The notes beneath the pieces are model-generated. The model had not been told where the DNA came from, made no database searches, and was given only the letters and a program-made list of their open reading frames with translations. Shown here in pieces: positions 8,244 to 15,500 of a stretch of DNA of 49,193 bases. Both the position numbers and the translations under genes were made by a program. Numbering within the stretch: the first letter of the stretch is position 1; every line of letters starts with the position of its first letter. The DNA is from Alphaproteobacteria bacterium UBA1254 (GTDB taxonomy: Bacteria > Pseudomonadota > Alphaproteobacteria > RF32 > CAG-239): contig DBVW01000001.1 in assembly GCA_002308495.1 (NCBI GenBank), positions 2,684-51,876 on the forward strand, in the 5' to 3' direction.

Positions 8244-8333
8244 GGAAAGGTGGCAGAGCGGTTTAATGCAGCGGTCTTGAAAACCGTCGAGGGTGCGAGC
8301 CCTCCCAGAGTTCGAATCTCTGCCTTTCCGCCA
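8244..8333 (+). tRNA. tRNA-Ser(UGA)
   Basis: Acceptor strands GGAAAGG / CCTTTCC, D-arm TGGCAGAGCGGTTTAATGCA, anticodon loop CTTGAAA with anticodon TGA at 8278-8280, a long class-II variable arm (GAGGGTGCGAGCCCTC), T-arm with GTTCGAATC, discriminator G and encoded CCA. The long variable arm and the anticodon identify serine. Confidence 0.97.
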
Positions 8334-8337
8334 ACAG

Positions 8338-8371
8338 AAAAAAACATCGGCTTTAAGTCGGTGTTTTTTTT
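8338..8371 (+). terminator. Intrinsic terminator after tRNA-Ser(UGA)
   Basis: ACATCGGC / GTCGGTGT stem with two G-U pairs and a TTTAA loop, followed by a run of eight T. Confidence 0.8.
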
Positions 8372-8401
8372 ATGGCTTGTGAATAAAAAAAGTTAAATTC
8401 G

Positions 8402-8430
8402 TTGATATCAGATGTGTTTTGTGCTACCGT
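8402..8430 (+). promoter_or_regulatory. Candidate kdsA promoter (extended -10)
   Basis: TTGATA (8402-8407), 17-base spacer, TACCGT (8425-8430), with TG one base before the -10. The -10 matches poorly, so this is tentative. Confidence 0.4.
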
Positions 8431-8462
8431 GCAAACACTTAAAATAAATTTAGAGGATAACG

Positions 8463-9308
8463 ATGGAACAGAAAATTGTAAATGTAGGTCAGGTTTCATT
8501 TGGCAATAAATTGCCGCTTGCTTTGATTTGCGGTCCTTGCCAGATTGAGAGCCGTGAACATGCGATTATGATTGCAGGGAAGATGCGTGAAATTACCTCA
8601 AAACTTAAAATGCCTTATGTTTTTAAGGCGTCTTTTGATAAGGCGAATCGCACATCTATCAACGGCGCAAGAGGTGTCGGAATTGAAGAAGGCATGAGAA
8701 CTTTTGATGAGATTAAAAAGCTTTATCCTGATTTGCCGATTGTGACTGATGTTCATGAAGTTTGGCAATGTGCAGAAGTTGCAAAACATGTTGATATGTT
8801 GCAGATTCCGGCATTTCTGTGCAGACAGACCGATTTGGTTGTGGCTGCGGCTAGAACAGGTAAGGTTGTCAATATTAAAAAAGGTCAATTTTTAGCTCCG
8901 TGGGATGTTCGCAATTTGGTTCAGAAATCTGTTGATTCGGGCAATGATCAAGTGATGATTACCGAAAGAGGTACGAGTTTCGGATATAATACGTTGGTTG
9001 TTGATATGCGCGGTTTTCCTCAGATGGCAAAAGATACGGGATATCCGGTTATTATGGATGCGACGCATTCGGTTCAACAACCGGGCGGCAAGGGAACATC
9101 AACAGGCGGACAGCGTGAGTTTGCACCGGTTTTGGCGCGGGCTGCGGTGGCTGTCGGTGTGGCCGGTGTGTTTATGGAAACGCATGATAATCCAGACAAG
9201 GCTTTATCTGACGGGCCGAATACGCTTGCTCTTGCCGATATGGAGCGTGTGTTGACAGAGCTTAAAGCTTATGATGAAATTACAAAAACAATGATTCATG
9301 ATTATTAA
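8463..9308 (+). CDS. kdsA: 3-deoxy-8-phosphooctulonate synthase (Kdo-8-P synthase)
   Basis: KdsA condenses phosphoenolpyruvate with arabinose 5-phosphate to Kdo 8-phosphate, the first committed step to the Kdo sugars of LPS. The 281-residue protein spans the whole family: ICGPCQIES, KASFDKANRTS, VTDVHE, IPAFLCRQTDL, TERGTSFGYN, DATHSVQQPGG and SDGPN. It is the metal-dependent class: Cys26, His202, Glu239 and Asp250 align with the Aquifex metal ligands, whereas the E. coli class has Asn at the Cys position. ATG follows GAGGATAACG. It stands alone between tRNA genes, away from the usual pyrG-eno neighbourhood. Confidence 0.97.
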   Translation: MEQKIVNVGQVSFGNKLPLALICGPCQIESREHAIMIAGKMREITSKLKMPYVFKASFDKANRTSINGARGVGIEEGMRTFDEIKKLYPDLPIVTDVHEVWQCAEVAKHVDMLQIPAFLCRQTDLVVAAARTGKVVNIKKGQFLAPWDVRNLVQKSVDSGNDQVMITERGTSFGYNTLVVDMRGFPQMAKDTGYPVIMDATHSVQQPGGKGTSTGGQREFAPVLARAAVAVGVAGVFMETHDNPDKALSDGPNTLALADMERVLTELKAYDEITKTMIHDY

Positions 9309-9336
9309 AAAAAGGCGGTGAATTTCACTGCTTTTT
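9307..9336. terminator. Bidirectional terminator between kdsA and the repeat protein
   Basis: A-run, GGCGGTGA / TCACTGC stem with small mismatches, then TTTTT. It lies between convergent genes. Confidence 0.7.
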
Positions 9337-9637
9337 AATTGTGTTGTTTTGAGATATCTTTGTGCATTTTTTGATGTTTGTCGTCATCGCCTGTCAGGCC
9401 GTCTTTGATGTCAGAGCCGACTTCTTTCGTTCCGTTCCAAACATCTGATGTTACCTTTTTGGTGCCGTCCCAGACATCTGATGAGACTTCTTTTGTTCCG
9501 TCCCAAACATCTGAAGCAACATCTTTTGTTTTATCCCACATGCCTTTTTGTTGAACGGTATTGTCTTGTGCGAACGCGTCAGCGGTTTGTAGCAGAACAG
9601 CAATGCTTAAAGTGGCGAAGATTTTGAGTTTGTTCAT
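9335..9637 (-). CDS. Small exported protein with 11-residue tandem repeats
   Basis: This 100-residue protein is not recognised. A signal peptide ends near TADAFA (residue 23). The mature part is built of about four 11-residue units of the form DVWDGTKEVSS (variants DVASDVWDGTK, KVTSDVWNGTK, EVGSDIKDGLT), mirrored by 33-base repeats in the DNA. The 11-residue period suggests a long amphipathic helix, as in apolipoprotein- or LEA-like proteins. The tail is charged and polar (DDDKHQKMHKDISKQHN). I infer a periplasmic helical protein binding membrane or another surface; function unknown. Confidence 0.65.
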   Translation of the reverse strand: MNKLKIFATLSIAVLLQTADAFAQDNTVQQKGMWDKTKDVASDVWDGTKEVSSDVWDGTKKVTSDVWNGTKEVGSDIKDGLTGDDDKHQKMHKDISKQHN

Positions 9638-9750
9638 GATTTTTTCCTTTCTTTTGAGTGCGACAGATAAAAGATAATCGTTGTTTGTATTGATTTAAAT
9701 AAAACTTTCAGAGATGGTTGAGAATTTTTTTAAAAAGGCAAAAAAATAAG

Positions 9751-9778
9751 TTGACGATTTAAAAAAGATACGTTAAAA
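9751..9778 (+). promoter_or_regulatory. Candidate promoter of tRNA-Ser(GCU)
   Basis: TTGACG (9751-9756) followed after 16 bases by TTAAAA (9773-9778). The -35 is identical to that of the other tRNA-Ser gene, and the tRNA begins 13 bases after the -10. Confidence 0.5.
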
Positions 9779-9791
9779 GGGTTTTTACCAC

Positions 9792-9880
9792 GGAGTGTTG
9801 GCAGAGTGGTAATGCAGCGGATTGCTAATCCGTCATCCCCTTAAAAGGATGCATAGGTTCGAGTCCTATACACTCCGCCA
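9792..9880 (+). tRNA. tRNA-Ser(GCU)
   Basis: Acceptor strands GGAGTGT / ACACTCC, D-arm TGGCAGAGTGGTAATGCA, anticodon loop TTGCTAA with GCT at 9824-9826, class-II variable arm (CATCCCCTTAAAAGGATG), T-arm GGTTCGAGTCC, discriminator G and encoded CCA. Confidence 0.97.
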
Positions 9881-9881
9881 T

Positions 9882-9912
9882 AAAAAAAGGCACCTAAAAG
9901 GTGCCTTTTTTT
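9882..9912 (+). terminator. Intrinsic terminator after tRNA-Ser(GCU)
   Basis: AAGGCACCT / AGGTGCCTT stem with a three-base AAA loop and a T-run. A diverged copy of the same tRNA-end-plus-terminator module lies 200 bases downstream. Confidence 0.9.
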
Positions 9913-9913
9913 G

Positions 9914-10056
9914 TGGCGAAATTAGGGCTCGAACCGAAAGGCCGAAAGGTTTTCAAAGCAACTAAATGTTACTTTGAAACCTTGAGGGTGCCAGATTTGT
10001 TAATGAGAAAACAAGCGAAAGCGCTGTTTTCGAGTGTTACAAATCAAACCGCTCGA
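9914..10056. repeat. Two long hairpins between duplicated tRNA-Ser 3' ends
   Basis: Hairpin 1 spans 9946-9983 (AAGGTTTTCAAAGCAAC paired with GTTACTTTGAAACCTT, loop TAAAT). Hairpin 2 spans 9994-10045 (GATTTGT / ACAAATC outside, GAAAACA / TGTTTTC inside, tip GCG-AAAG-CGC). Bases 9914-9934 read on the minus strand as GGTTCGAGCCCTAATTTCGCC, like a tRNA T-arm and acceptor end. There is no credible coding frame. The block looks like a small structured insertion, possibly a non-autonomous element or RNA gene. Confidence 0.5.
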
Positions 10057-10090
10057 GCTGCGAAGCAGCGTAGTCCTATACACCCGCCAT
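10049..10090 (+). pseudogene. Decayed duplicate of the tRNA-Ser(GCU) 3' end
   Basis: AGTCCTATACAC and CCGCCATAAAAAAA repeat the 3' end of the intact tRNA-Ser(GCU), with one T deleted between the two blocks. The T-loop is interrupted by the perfect hairpin GCTGCGAAGCAGC (10057-10069). The following terminator is duplicated as well. The direct repeat flanking the hairpin block resembles attachment-site repeats at tRNA 3' ends, but no integrase is present. Confidence 0.5.
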
Positions 10091-10121
10091 AAAAAAAAAG
10101 GTGCCTTTCAGGCGCCTTTTT
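10091..10121 (+). terminator. Duplicated intrinsic terminator
   Basis: AAGGTGCCT / AGGCGCCTT stem with a TTC loop and T-run. It is a diverged copy of the terminator at 9882-9912. Confidence 0.8.
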
Positions 10122-10209
10122 ATATGTTTATAATGTTGGTTGACAAGTGATTGATAAAATCATAACATAGGCTTTAATTGTTAATCATTAAAGGTAATAA
10201 AAGAATAAA

Positions 10210-11535
10210 ATGGATCCTTTTTATATTTATTTGTTTAAGTTTGTTTTTGTTGTCATTTTGGTTTTATTTAATGCGTTTTTTGTTGTTTCCGAGTTTGCCA
10301 TTGTGAAAATTCGGCGAACAAAACTTGAAGAGCTTGTCGGGCTTGGCAACAAAAGAGCATCAATCGCTTTGAAAATTACGGAGCATCTTGACAGTTATTT
10401 GAGCGCCATTCAGCTCGGTATTACTCTGGCATCACTCGGTTTAGGTTGGATTGGTGAACCGGCGGTCGCTAAATTATTTTCTGATTTGCTCGGCGGTTTT
10501 TTTGCGGATAATCCGATTTTGTTGCATTCAATCAGTTTCGGTGTGGCGTTTGGCTTGATTACGTTAATGCACGTTGTTTTGGGCGAGCTTATTCCGAAGT
10601 CGCTTGCCATTCAAAAGACGGAAACCTTTGTTTTGCACATTGCCTATCCGCTTTATTTGTTTAAGCGCACATTTTATCCGTTTATTTGGATTTTAGATGT
10701 TTTAACAATTAAAATTTTGCATTTAATGGGGGTTGAGCCGGCAAAAGAAGAAGATATGGCTCATTCGGAGGAAGAAATCAAACTCATTGTTAATGCTTCG
10801 CAAAAGGGCGGTGTGATTGACGATACGGAACGTGATATTATTCAAAATGCAATCAGCTTTTCGGAGATTTTTGCCCACGAAGTGATGATTCCGCGTCAAG
10901 ATATGCAATGTTTATATTTAGATGATGATTTTAATGATGTGATGAGTTTGGTTAAACGCACGAAGCACACGCGTTATCCGCTTTGCGGCGAAGATAAGGA
11001 TAATGTGGTCGGGATGATACATATCAGGGATTTGTTGGAACATTCGGAAGAAAAACTTGAAAAGGGGCGCTTAAATAAAATTGCGCGACAGGTTTTGTTT
11101 GTGCCCGAAAATCAGTCTATTTCTGAAGTTTTGCATCTGATGATGCGTAAACACACGCATCTTGCCATTGTTGTTGATGAATATGGCGGAACGGCCGGTA
11201 TGCTTTCGATGGAAGATATTTTGGAAGAGCTTGTCGGTGATATTATGGATGAACATGACATCAATGAAGTTGAAGAAATTCACAAATTAAATGATTGTAT
11301 ATGCGAGTTTGACGGCAAGGTTTTGGTTGATGATGTTTATGATTGTATGGGTGTGCCTCAGTGTGAACGTGATGAAAGCACCATCGGCGGTTATGTGTTT
11401 ACGCTTTTGGGACGTGCACCTAAGGTCGGCGATAAAGTTGAAGATGAATATTGTGTTTATGAAGTTATTTCGGCAGGAAAGATGCGTGTCAGACGTGTGA
11501 AAGTAACATTAAAGGGAAAAAATGTTAAAGATTGA
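10210..11535 (+). CDS. CorC/HlyC-type transporter with CNNM and CBS domains
   Basis: This 441-residue protein of the so-called hemolysin family is implicated in Mg or Co transport. An N-terminal CNNM (DUF21) domain with about four membrane segments covers residues 1-190 and includes NAFFVVSEFAIVKIRR and the conserved LSAIQLGITLASLGLGWIGEP. A pair of CBS domains follows (about 210-345; VMIPRQDMQCLY, TRYPLCGEDKDNVVGMIH, HLAIVVDEYGGTAGMLS). The CorC_HlyC domain (about 355-435) completes it, ending in RVRRVKV. ATG 10210 has AAGGTAATAAAAG upstream. The last 14 bases overlap the GNAT gene. Confidence 0.9.
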   Translation: MDPFYIYLFKFVFVVILVLFNAFFVVSEFAIVKIRRTKLEELVGLGNKRASIALKITEHLDSYLSAIQLGITLASLGLGWIGEPAVAKLFSDLLGGFFADNPILLHSISFGVAFGLITLMHVVLGELIPKSLAIQKTETFVLHIAYPLYLFKRTFYPFIWILDVLTIKILHLMGVEPAKEEDMAHSEEEIKLIVNASQKGGVIDDTERDIIQNAISFSEIFAHEVMIPRQDMQCLYLDDDFNDVMSLVKRTKHTRYPLCGEDKDNVVGMIHIRDLLEHSEEKLEKGRLNKIARQVLFVPENQSISEVLHLMMRKHTHLAIVVDEYGGTAGMLSMEDILEELVGDIMDEHDINEVEEIHKLNDCICEFDGKVLVDDVYDCMGVPQCERDESTIGGYVFTLLGRAPKVGDKVEDEYCVYEVISAGKMRVRRVKVTLKGKNVKD

Positions 11536-12061
11536 AGAACCGGCGGAGCACCTTTTTGATAAAGCACGGGTTGGCCTCTTAGAAATTAAAAATCAGCCGT
11601 CACCTTTTGATATTTCTGCAGCAAAAAAAGGGGCTGAATATGCTTTAAAAAATTTTGAAGGGTATCTTGATTATGTGAAGCAAAACAAATCTCAAGAACA
11701 GCCTGAAGGAAGGGTGCCATGTACGACTTTTTGGCTTTTTGATGATGAAAAGTTTGTCGGGGTTTTTGATGTGCGCCATTATTTAACGGAACACTTAAGG
11801 CAAATCGGCGGGCATATCGCTTATGAAGTTGTGCCTTCGGAGCGTGGTAAGGGGTATGTCTTGCGCGGTTTGAGACTTATTCTTGATTGGTGTTTGAATA
11901 ACTTAAATCTTGGAGAAGTTTTGCTCTTTTGTAATGAGCAAAATGAAAGGTCGCACAGAGTTTTGGAAAAGGCTTTGGGAGAATTCGGCGGACGACGCCT
12001 ACCTCATCATGAAGCTGACGGGCGCATTGAATGCGGTTATTGGCTCAAAACCGGAAAATAA
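11522..12061 (+). CDS. GNAT family N-acetyltransferase
   Basis: A 179-residue cytoplasmic acetyltransferase of the GNAT fold. The acetyl-CoA-binding region is visible as IAYEVVPSERGKGYVLRGLRL near residues 99-119, a variant of the R/Q-x-x-G-x-G/A motif. A beta-strand with a preceding GVFDVRHYL segment and the C-terminal NEQNERSHRVLEKAL helix are typical. The substrate is unknown. Its start overlaps the end of the CorC-type gene by 14 bases, implying translational coupling. It ends one base from the convergent MORN-repeat gene. Confidence 0.85.
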   Translation: MLKIEEPAEHLFDKARVGLLEIKNQPSPFDISAAKKGAEYALKNFEGYLDYVKQNKSQEQPEGRVPCTTFWLFDDEKFVGVFDVRHYLTEHLRQIGGHIAYEVVPSERGKGYVLRGLRLILDWCLNNLNLGEVLLFCNEQNERSHRVLEKALGEFGGRRLPHHEADGRIECGYWLKTGK

Positions 12062-12062
12062 T

Positions 12063-12548
12063 CTATTGATATTGGTAGCCGTAGGAATTTGCGGATGTTT
12101 CGGTGCCATTATCAAAATATTTTTCATTTTGAATGCTTCCCTTATCATCATAAAGTTTCCAACGACCGTCAATTTTACCGTCTTTATAATATGCTTCTTC
12201 TTCTAAAAGACCGTTTTTGTAGTATGAAACGACTAAACCGTCCAATTTACCGTTTTTGAAAAAGCTTTCTTCTTTAAGCTGTCCGTTTTCGTAATATTCT
12301 TTACGCATACCATTCGCTTTGCCGTTTTTGAAATAGGCCATCATTTTTAAATGTCCGTTCGGATATTCTTCTTTGATGATGCCCGTATATGGTTCGAATT
12401 TGTGAGTCGTGCAAATGGTTATGCCGTGTTCGGTGTTGCAATAAAGGTGTTTGATGGTTGTGATTGTCATTGAAGAATCAACAGCTGAAGCATTCGCAAC
12501 AGTACCGTAAAAGCAAAGTATCAGTAAATATGCTAATAATTTTTTCAT
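12063..12548 (-). CDS. Exported MORN-repeat (YwqK-like) protein
   Basis: A 161-residue protein with a signal peptide (to about residue 20) followed by at least four MORN_2-type repeats. Each has the form YxNGxLxxEaxFKNGKxdG, for example EYYENGQLKEESFFKNGKLDG and SYYKNGLLEEEAYYKDGKIDG. Such proteins are often annotated as YwqK-family antitoxins, but that functional label is weakly founded and no toxin lies next to this gene. I infer an extracytoplasmic repeat scaffold. It begins 47 bases downstream of the AsmA gene on the same strand and could be cotranscribed. Confidence 0.75.
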   Translation of the reverse strand: MKKLLAYLLILCFYGTVANASAVDSSMTITTIKHLYCNTEHGITICTTHKFEPYTGIIKEEYPNGHLKMMAYFKNGKANGMRKEYYENGQLKEESFFKNGKLDGLVVSYYKNGLLEEEAYYKDGKIDGRWKLYDDKGSIQNEKYFDNGTETSANSYGYQYQ

Positions 12549-12595
12549 TTTGACCTCACATTTTCATTTTATAACACAAAATTTATATTGTCCAG

Positions 12596-15500
12596 TTAAT
12601 TTCTTGTTACATTTCCTTCAACTGAAACTTCACCGATGATAGGTCTTAATAAGGGAACAGAGTCTTGATTTTGCTCATTAATTTCTGTTTTTTTGGCACC
12701 TTTACGTGTAATTGTTCCGCTTAATTTAGCCTTTGAGCTGTAATCGTCATTTATTTCAATTAAAAGTGGTTGTTCCGGCTCAGGCTCAATTTCAACAACA
12801 AGTTCAGGTTCGGGGATGATGTTGACAGTTTCAATTATGGTTTCAGGAATAATTTGTTCATCTTCTTCAATCTGAGTGAATTCTTGCGGCAGATTCTCAT
12901 CCGTTTTTGAATTTTCAATCGTTATTTGTTCTTCAACGGGTTGTGTCTCTTCGTTTTGCTCAGAAATCTGATCATTTTCTTTTTTCTGAGGAATCTTATG
13001 TTTTCCGGTTTGTTCAAAATAGATAATATCTTGAATGTATAAGAACAAATCTTCTAAATTTGTATTGAGTTTTTTAAGTTCAGCCGACGCTTTTTGAGAA
13101 AGATCAGACATTGTCGAATAATATTTATCTAAAATTAAAATCTTATTTTCATTATCGGCACTTTCTTTAATTTTGAATGCTTCCGTATAAACGTCATTGA
13201 TTATTCCGATTGATTCTTCAATGCTGTTACGCGAACTTTTGACCATATCCAAATCATTTAATATGACCGTAGAATTCAGTTGAACCAAACGCATGGTGTA
13301 AGAATTAAGAGTGTTCTGATAATTCTTTGATTTTTCGTTTGAATTTTCATAAATGTTTGAAATATTTTTGAATGCATTAGCAATATGAAGACGCAAATCA
13401 AAGATATAGTTGTCATCAAGTTGTGTGATAAGCTCATTTAAGAGCGGTTCGTAAACATCAAGTTGAAGATTGCAGGCGTCAATATCTTTATCGGTATATT
13501 CGCCGGATGATTTGTTTTCAATTGAACGCAAATCTTTTAAGATATCCTGAGCCTGTGTTTCGATACTTTCGTAAACACTATTTATTCTTAAATCAGAGCT
13601 AAAGGGTTTATATCTTTTTATGCGCGGTAAAATTTCGGCATTAATGAGATTGAACTGTTTGAGGCGTTTTCCTTGTGTTTCAGACATCCTTTCTCTTAAT
13701 GCTTTGAGGCGGGCCTCTTCTTTTTCTTTGGCTTCCTGTTCAATTTTGGCCCAATAAGAATCGTATTTATTTTTAAGATTTTCAATATGAAGCGACAATT
13801 CAGGATTATCTATGGATTGTTTTAAATAGAATGTAACCGCAGGATTGTCTTTTAAGCGATTAAATCTTGTTTTGAAAGTTGTATCCATTGTCCAATCAGG
13901 TAAAGAACCGTTGCCGGAAACATCAATCGTTACAAGCGGAGAAAGCATCATGGCTTCTTTGATTGTGAAGTCACCTTGTTTGGTGTCAAATTTTGCGGAA
14001 ATGATTTCAAATGAGCTTGTGCCGAATGAAAGGTTGTTTTTTAAGAAAGCTTCCAAATCGTCCGAACGCTCGCGTTTTGACAAGTCATCTTCTATAATTT
14101 CAATGTCCATACCGTCAAGAGAGGCTTTTGTTATTTCAAATGAACCCTGTGAAGTTAAATTGTTTACAAAATCTTCGATGGAAGAAGCTTGGCTTTCGTA
14201 TTGAGCTTCCAACTTTAACGTGCCTTTTTTGAGGTTGTAAATCGATCCGCCGAAATTTTCGAGAGGGTAATCTGTTATGTTAAAATTACCTTTAATTCTC
14301 GGCATGTTGCCATTTTCAATTACAAAATTTGCAGTCATCGGAGCTGTGTTTTTAACAGCTGTGAAATTTTTAACATTGATGTTGCCGTTTTTAATTTCCA
14401 TTAAAAGCGAAACATTTTCAATGTAAGATGTGATGTAGCTTAAATTTTTAATGTTAAATTTTGCGTTTAAGTCAAAATTTTGGAAGGCTTTATAATTAAT
14501 TGACGCCTTACTCCACGTTGGTTTTTGCAAGAAAGTATGAGGTTTCTTTTTGTCTTTGACCTGAGGTGTGTTGGCATCAGTGAAAACAAAACGATCAAAT
14601 TCAAACATATTGGCAGAAATGTTTGCTTTAATGGTCGGTCTGTCATCTTTTTTGAGGTAGGCAAAAGCACCGGTAAAGTTGTTGGCCCCGATAAAGGCAT
14701 CCATGTTGGTGGCGCGCCAGTTTCCGAAAGAACCTTCGACATCAGATTTGAAGGTAAAGACGTTGGCAGAGAGATTTTCAGGATTGTAGTCTAAGTTAAT
14801 TTGAGTCGCGAAGGAAACGAAATCAGGTGCTTTAAGTTCTAAATTTCCGCGCCAATATAATTTTTGATCCTGGCGGAAAATTTTACCTTTATAAGCAGCA
14901 CTCATTTTTTCTATTTTTGCGTTTGTGCTGATGTTTGCACTGTCCGTTGTTCCTGAAATAAGCCCTTGTAATTGTACATCATTGGTTGTTTTGAAAAGCG
15001 GCCAATCGGGCAGTTCAAAATTAAATTTATCTTTAAATGATGCAAAGTCGGATGTTTGGATGTCATATTTGAAGTTGTCAAAGGAGGGATTAACACCAAG
15101 ATTTGAAATTTTTCCTTCGGCGTTGAATTTGGCAGAGGCTATTTCTTCAATGCTTAATTTTTTAATATTAATTTCTCCGTTTGAAGCATCCAGGTTAACG
15201 TTTAAGTTTTCAAACGGCATGTGGCGGTATGCGCCTTGTTTAAGTGTGAGCTCGGCATGTACATCTGACTGATTTAAAATCTTGAAATTATTTAACAGAT
15301 TTTTGATTTTATCGGCAAATGCCGTATTTTCGTTATTTTCGGGCAGCGGCTTGATATAGTTGTCGAAATTAATATTTTCGCTTTGAAGAGACAGGAATAA
15401 AGCGTTTCTCCTATCGCGTTTAAGGCCGATGGCACCGGTTACGTTTATATTATCCATACCGAATTCGAACGGCATCAGCTTAATTTGTTTTAAGTTGCCG

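Noticed and set aside
9335..9637. CRISPR-like short repeats
   Set aside because: The 33-base repeats are contiguous, in frame and encode 11-residue protein repeats; there are no spacers.
9901..10092. 63-codon open frame downstream of tRNA-Ser(GCU)
   Set aside because: It runs through two long hairpins, the terminator and the decayed tRNA end, so the frame is a by-product of structured non-coding DNA.
9860..10101. Complete integrative element at tRNA-Ser(GCU)
   Set aside because: Direct repeats are present, but there is no integrase or any gene between them; only a relic or miniature element can be supported.
12063..12548. Antitoxin of a toxin-antitoxin system (YwqK label)
   Set aside because: The MORN repeats and signal peptide point to an exported repeat protein; no adjacent toxin gene is present.
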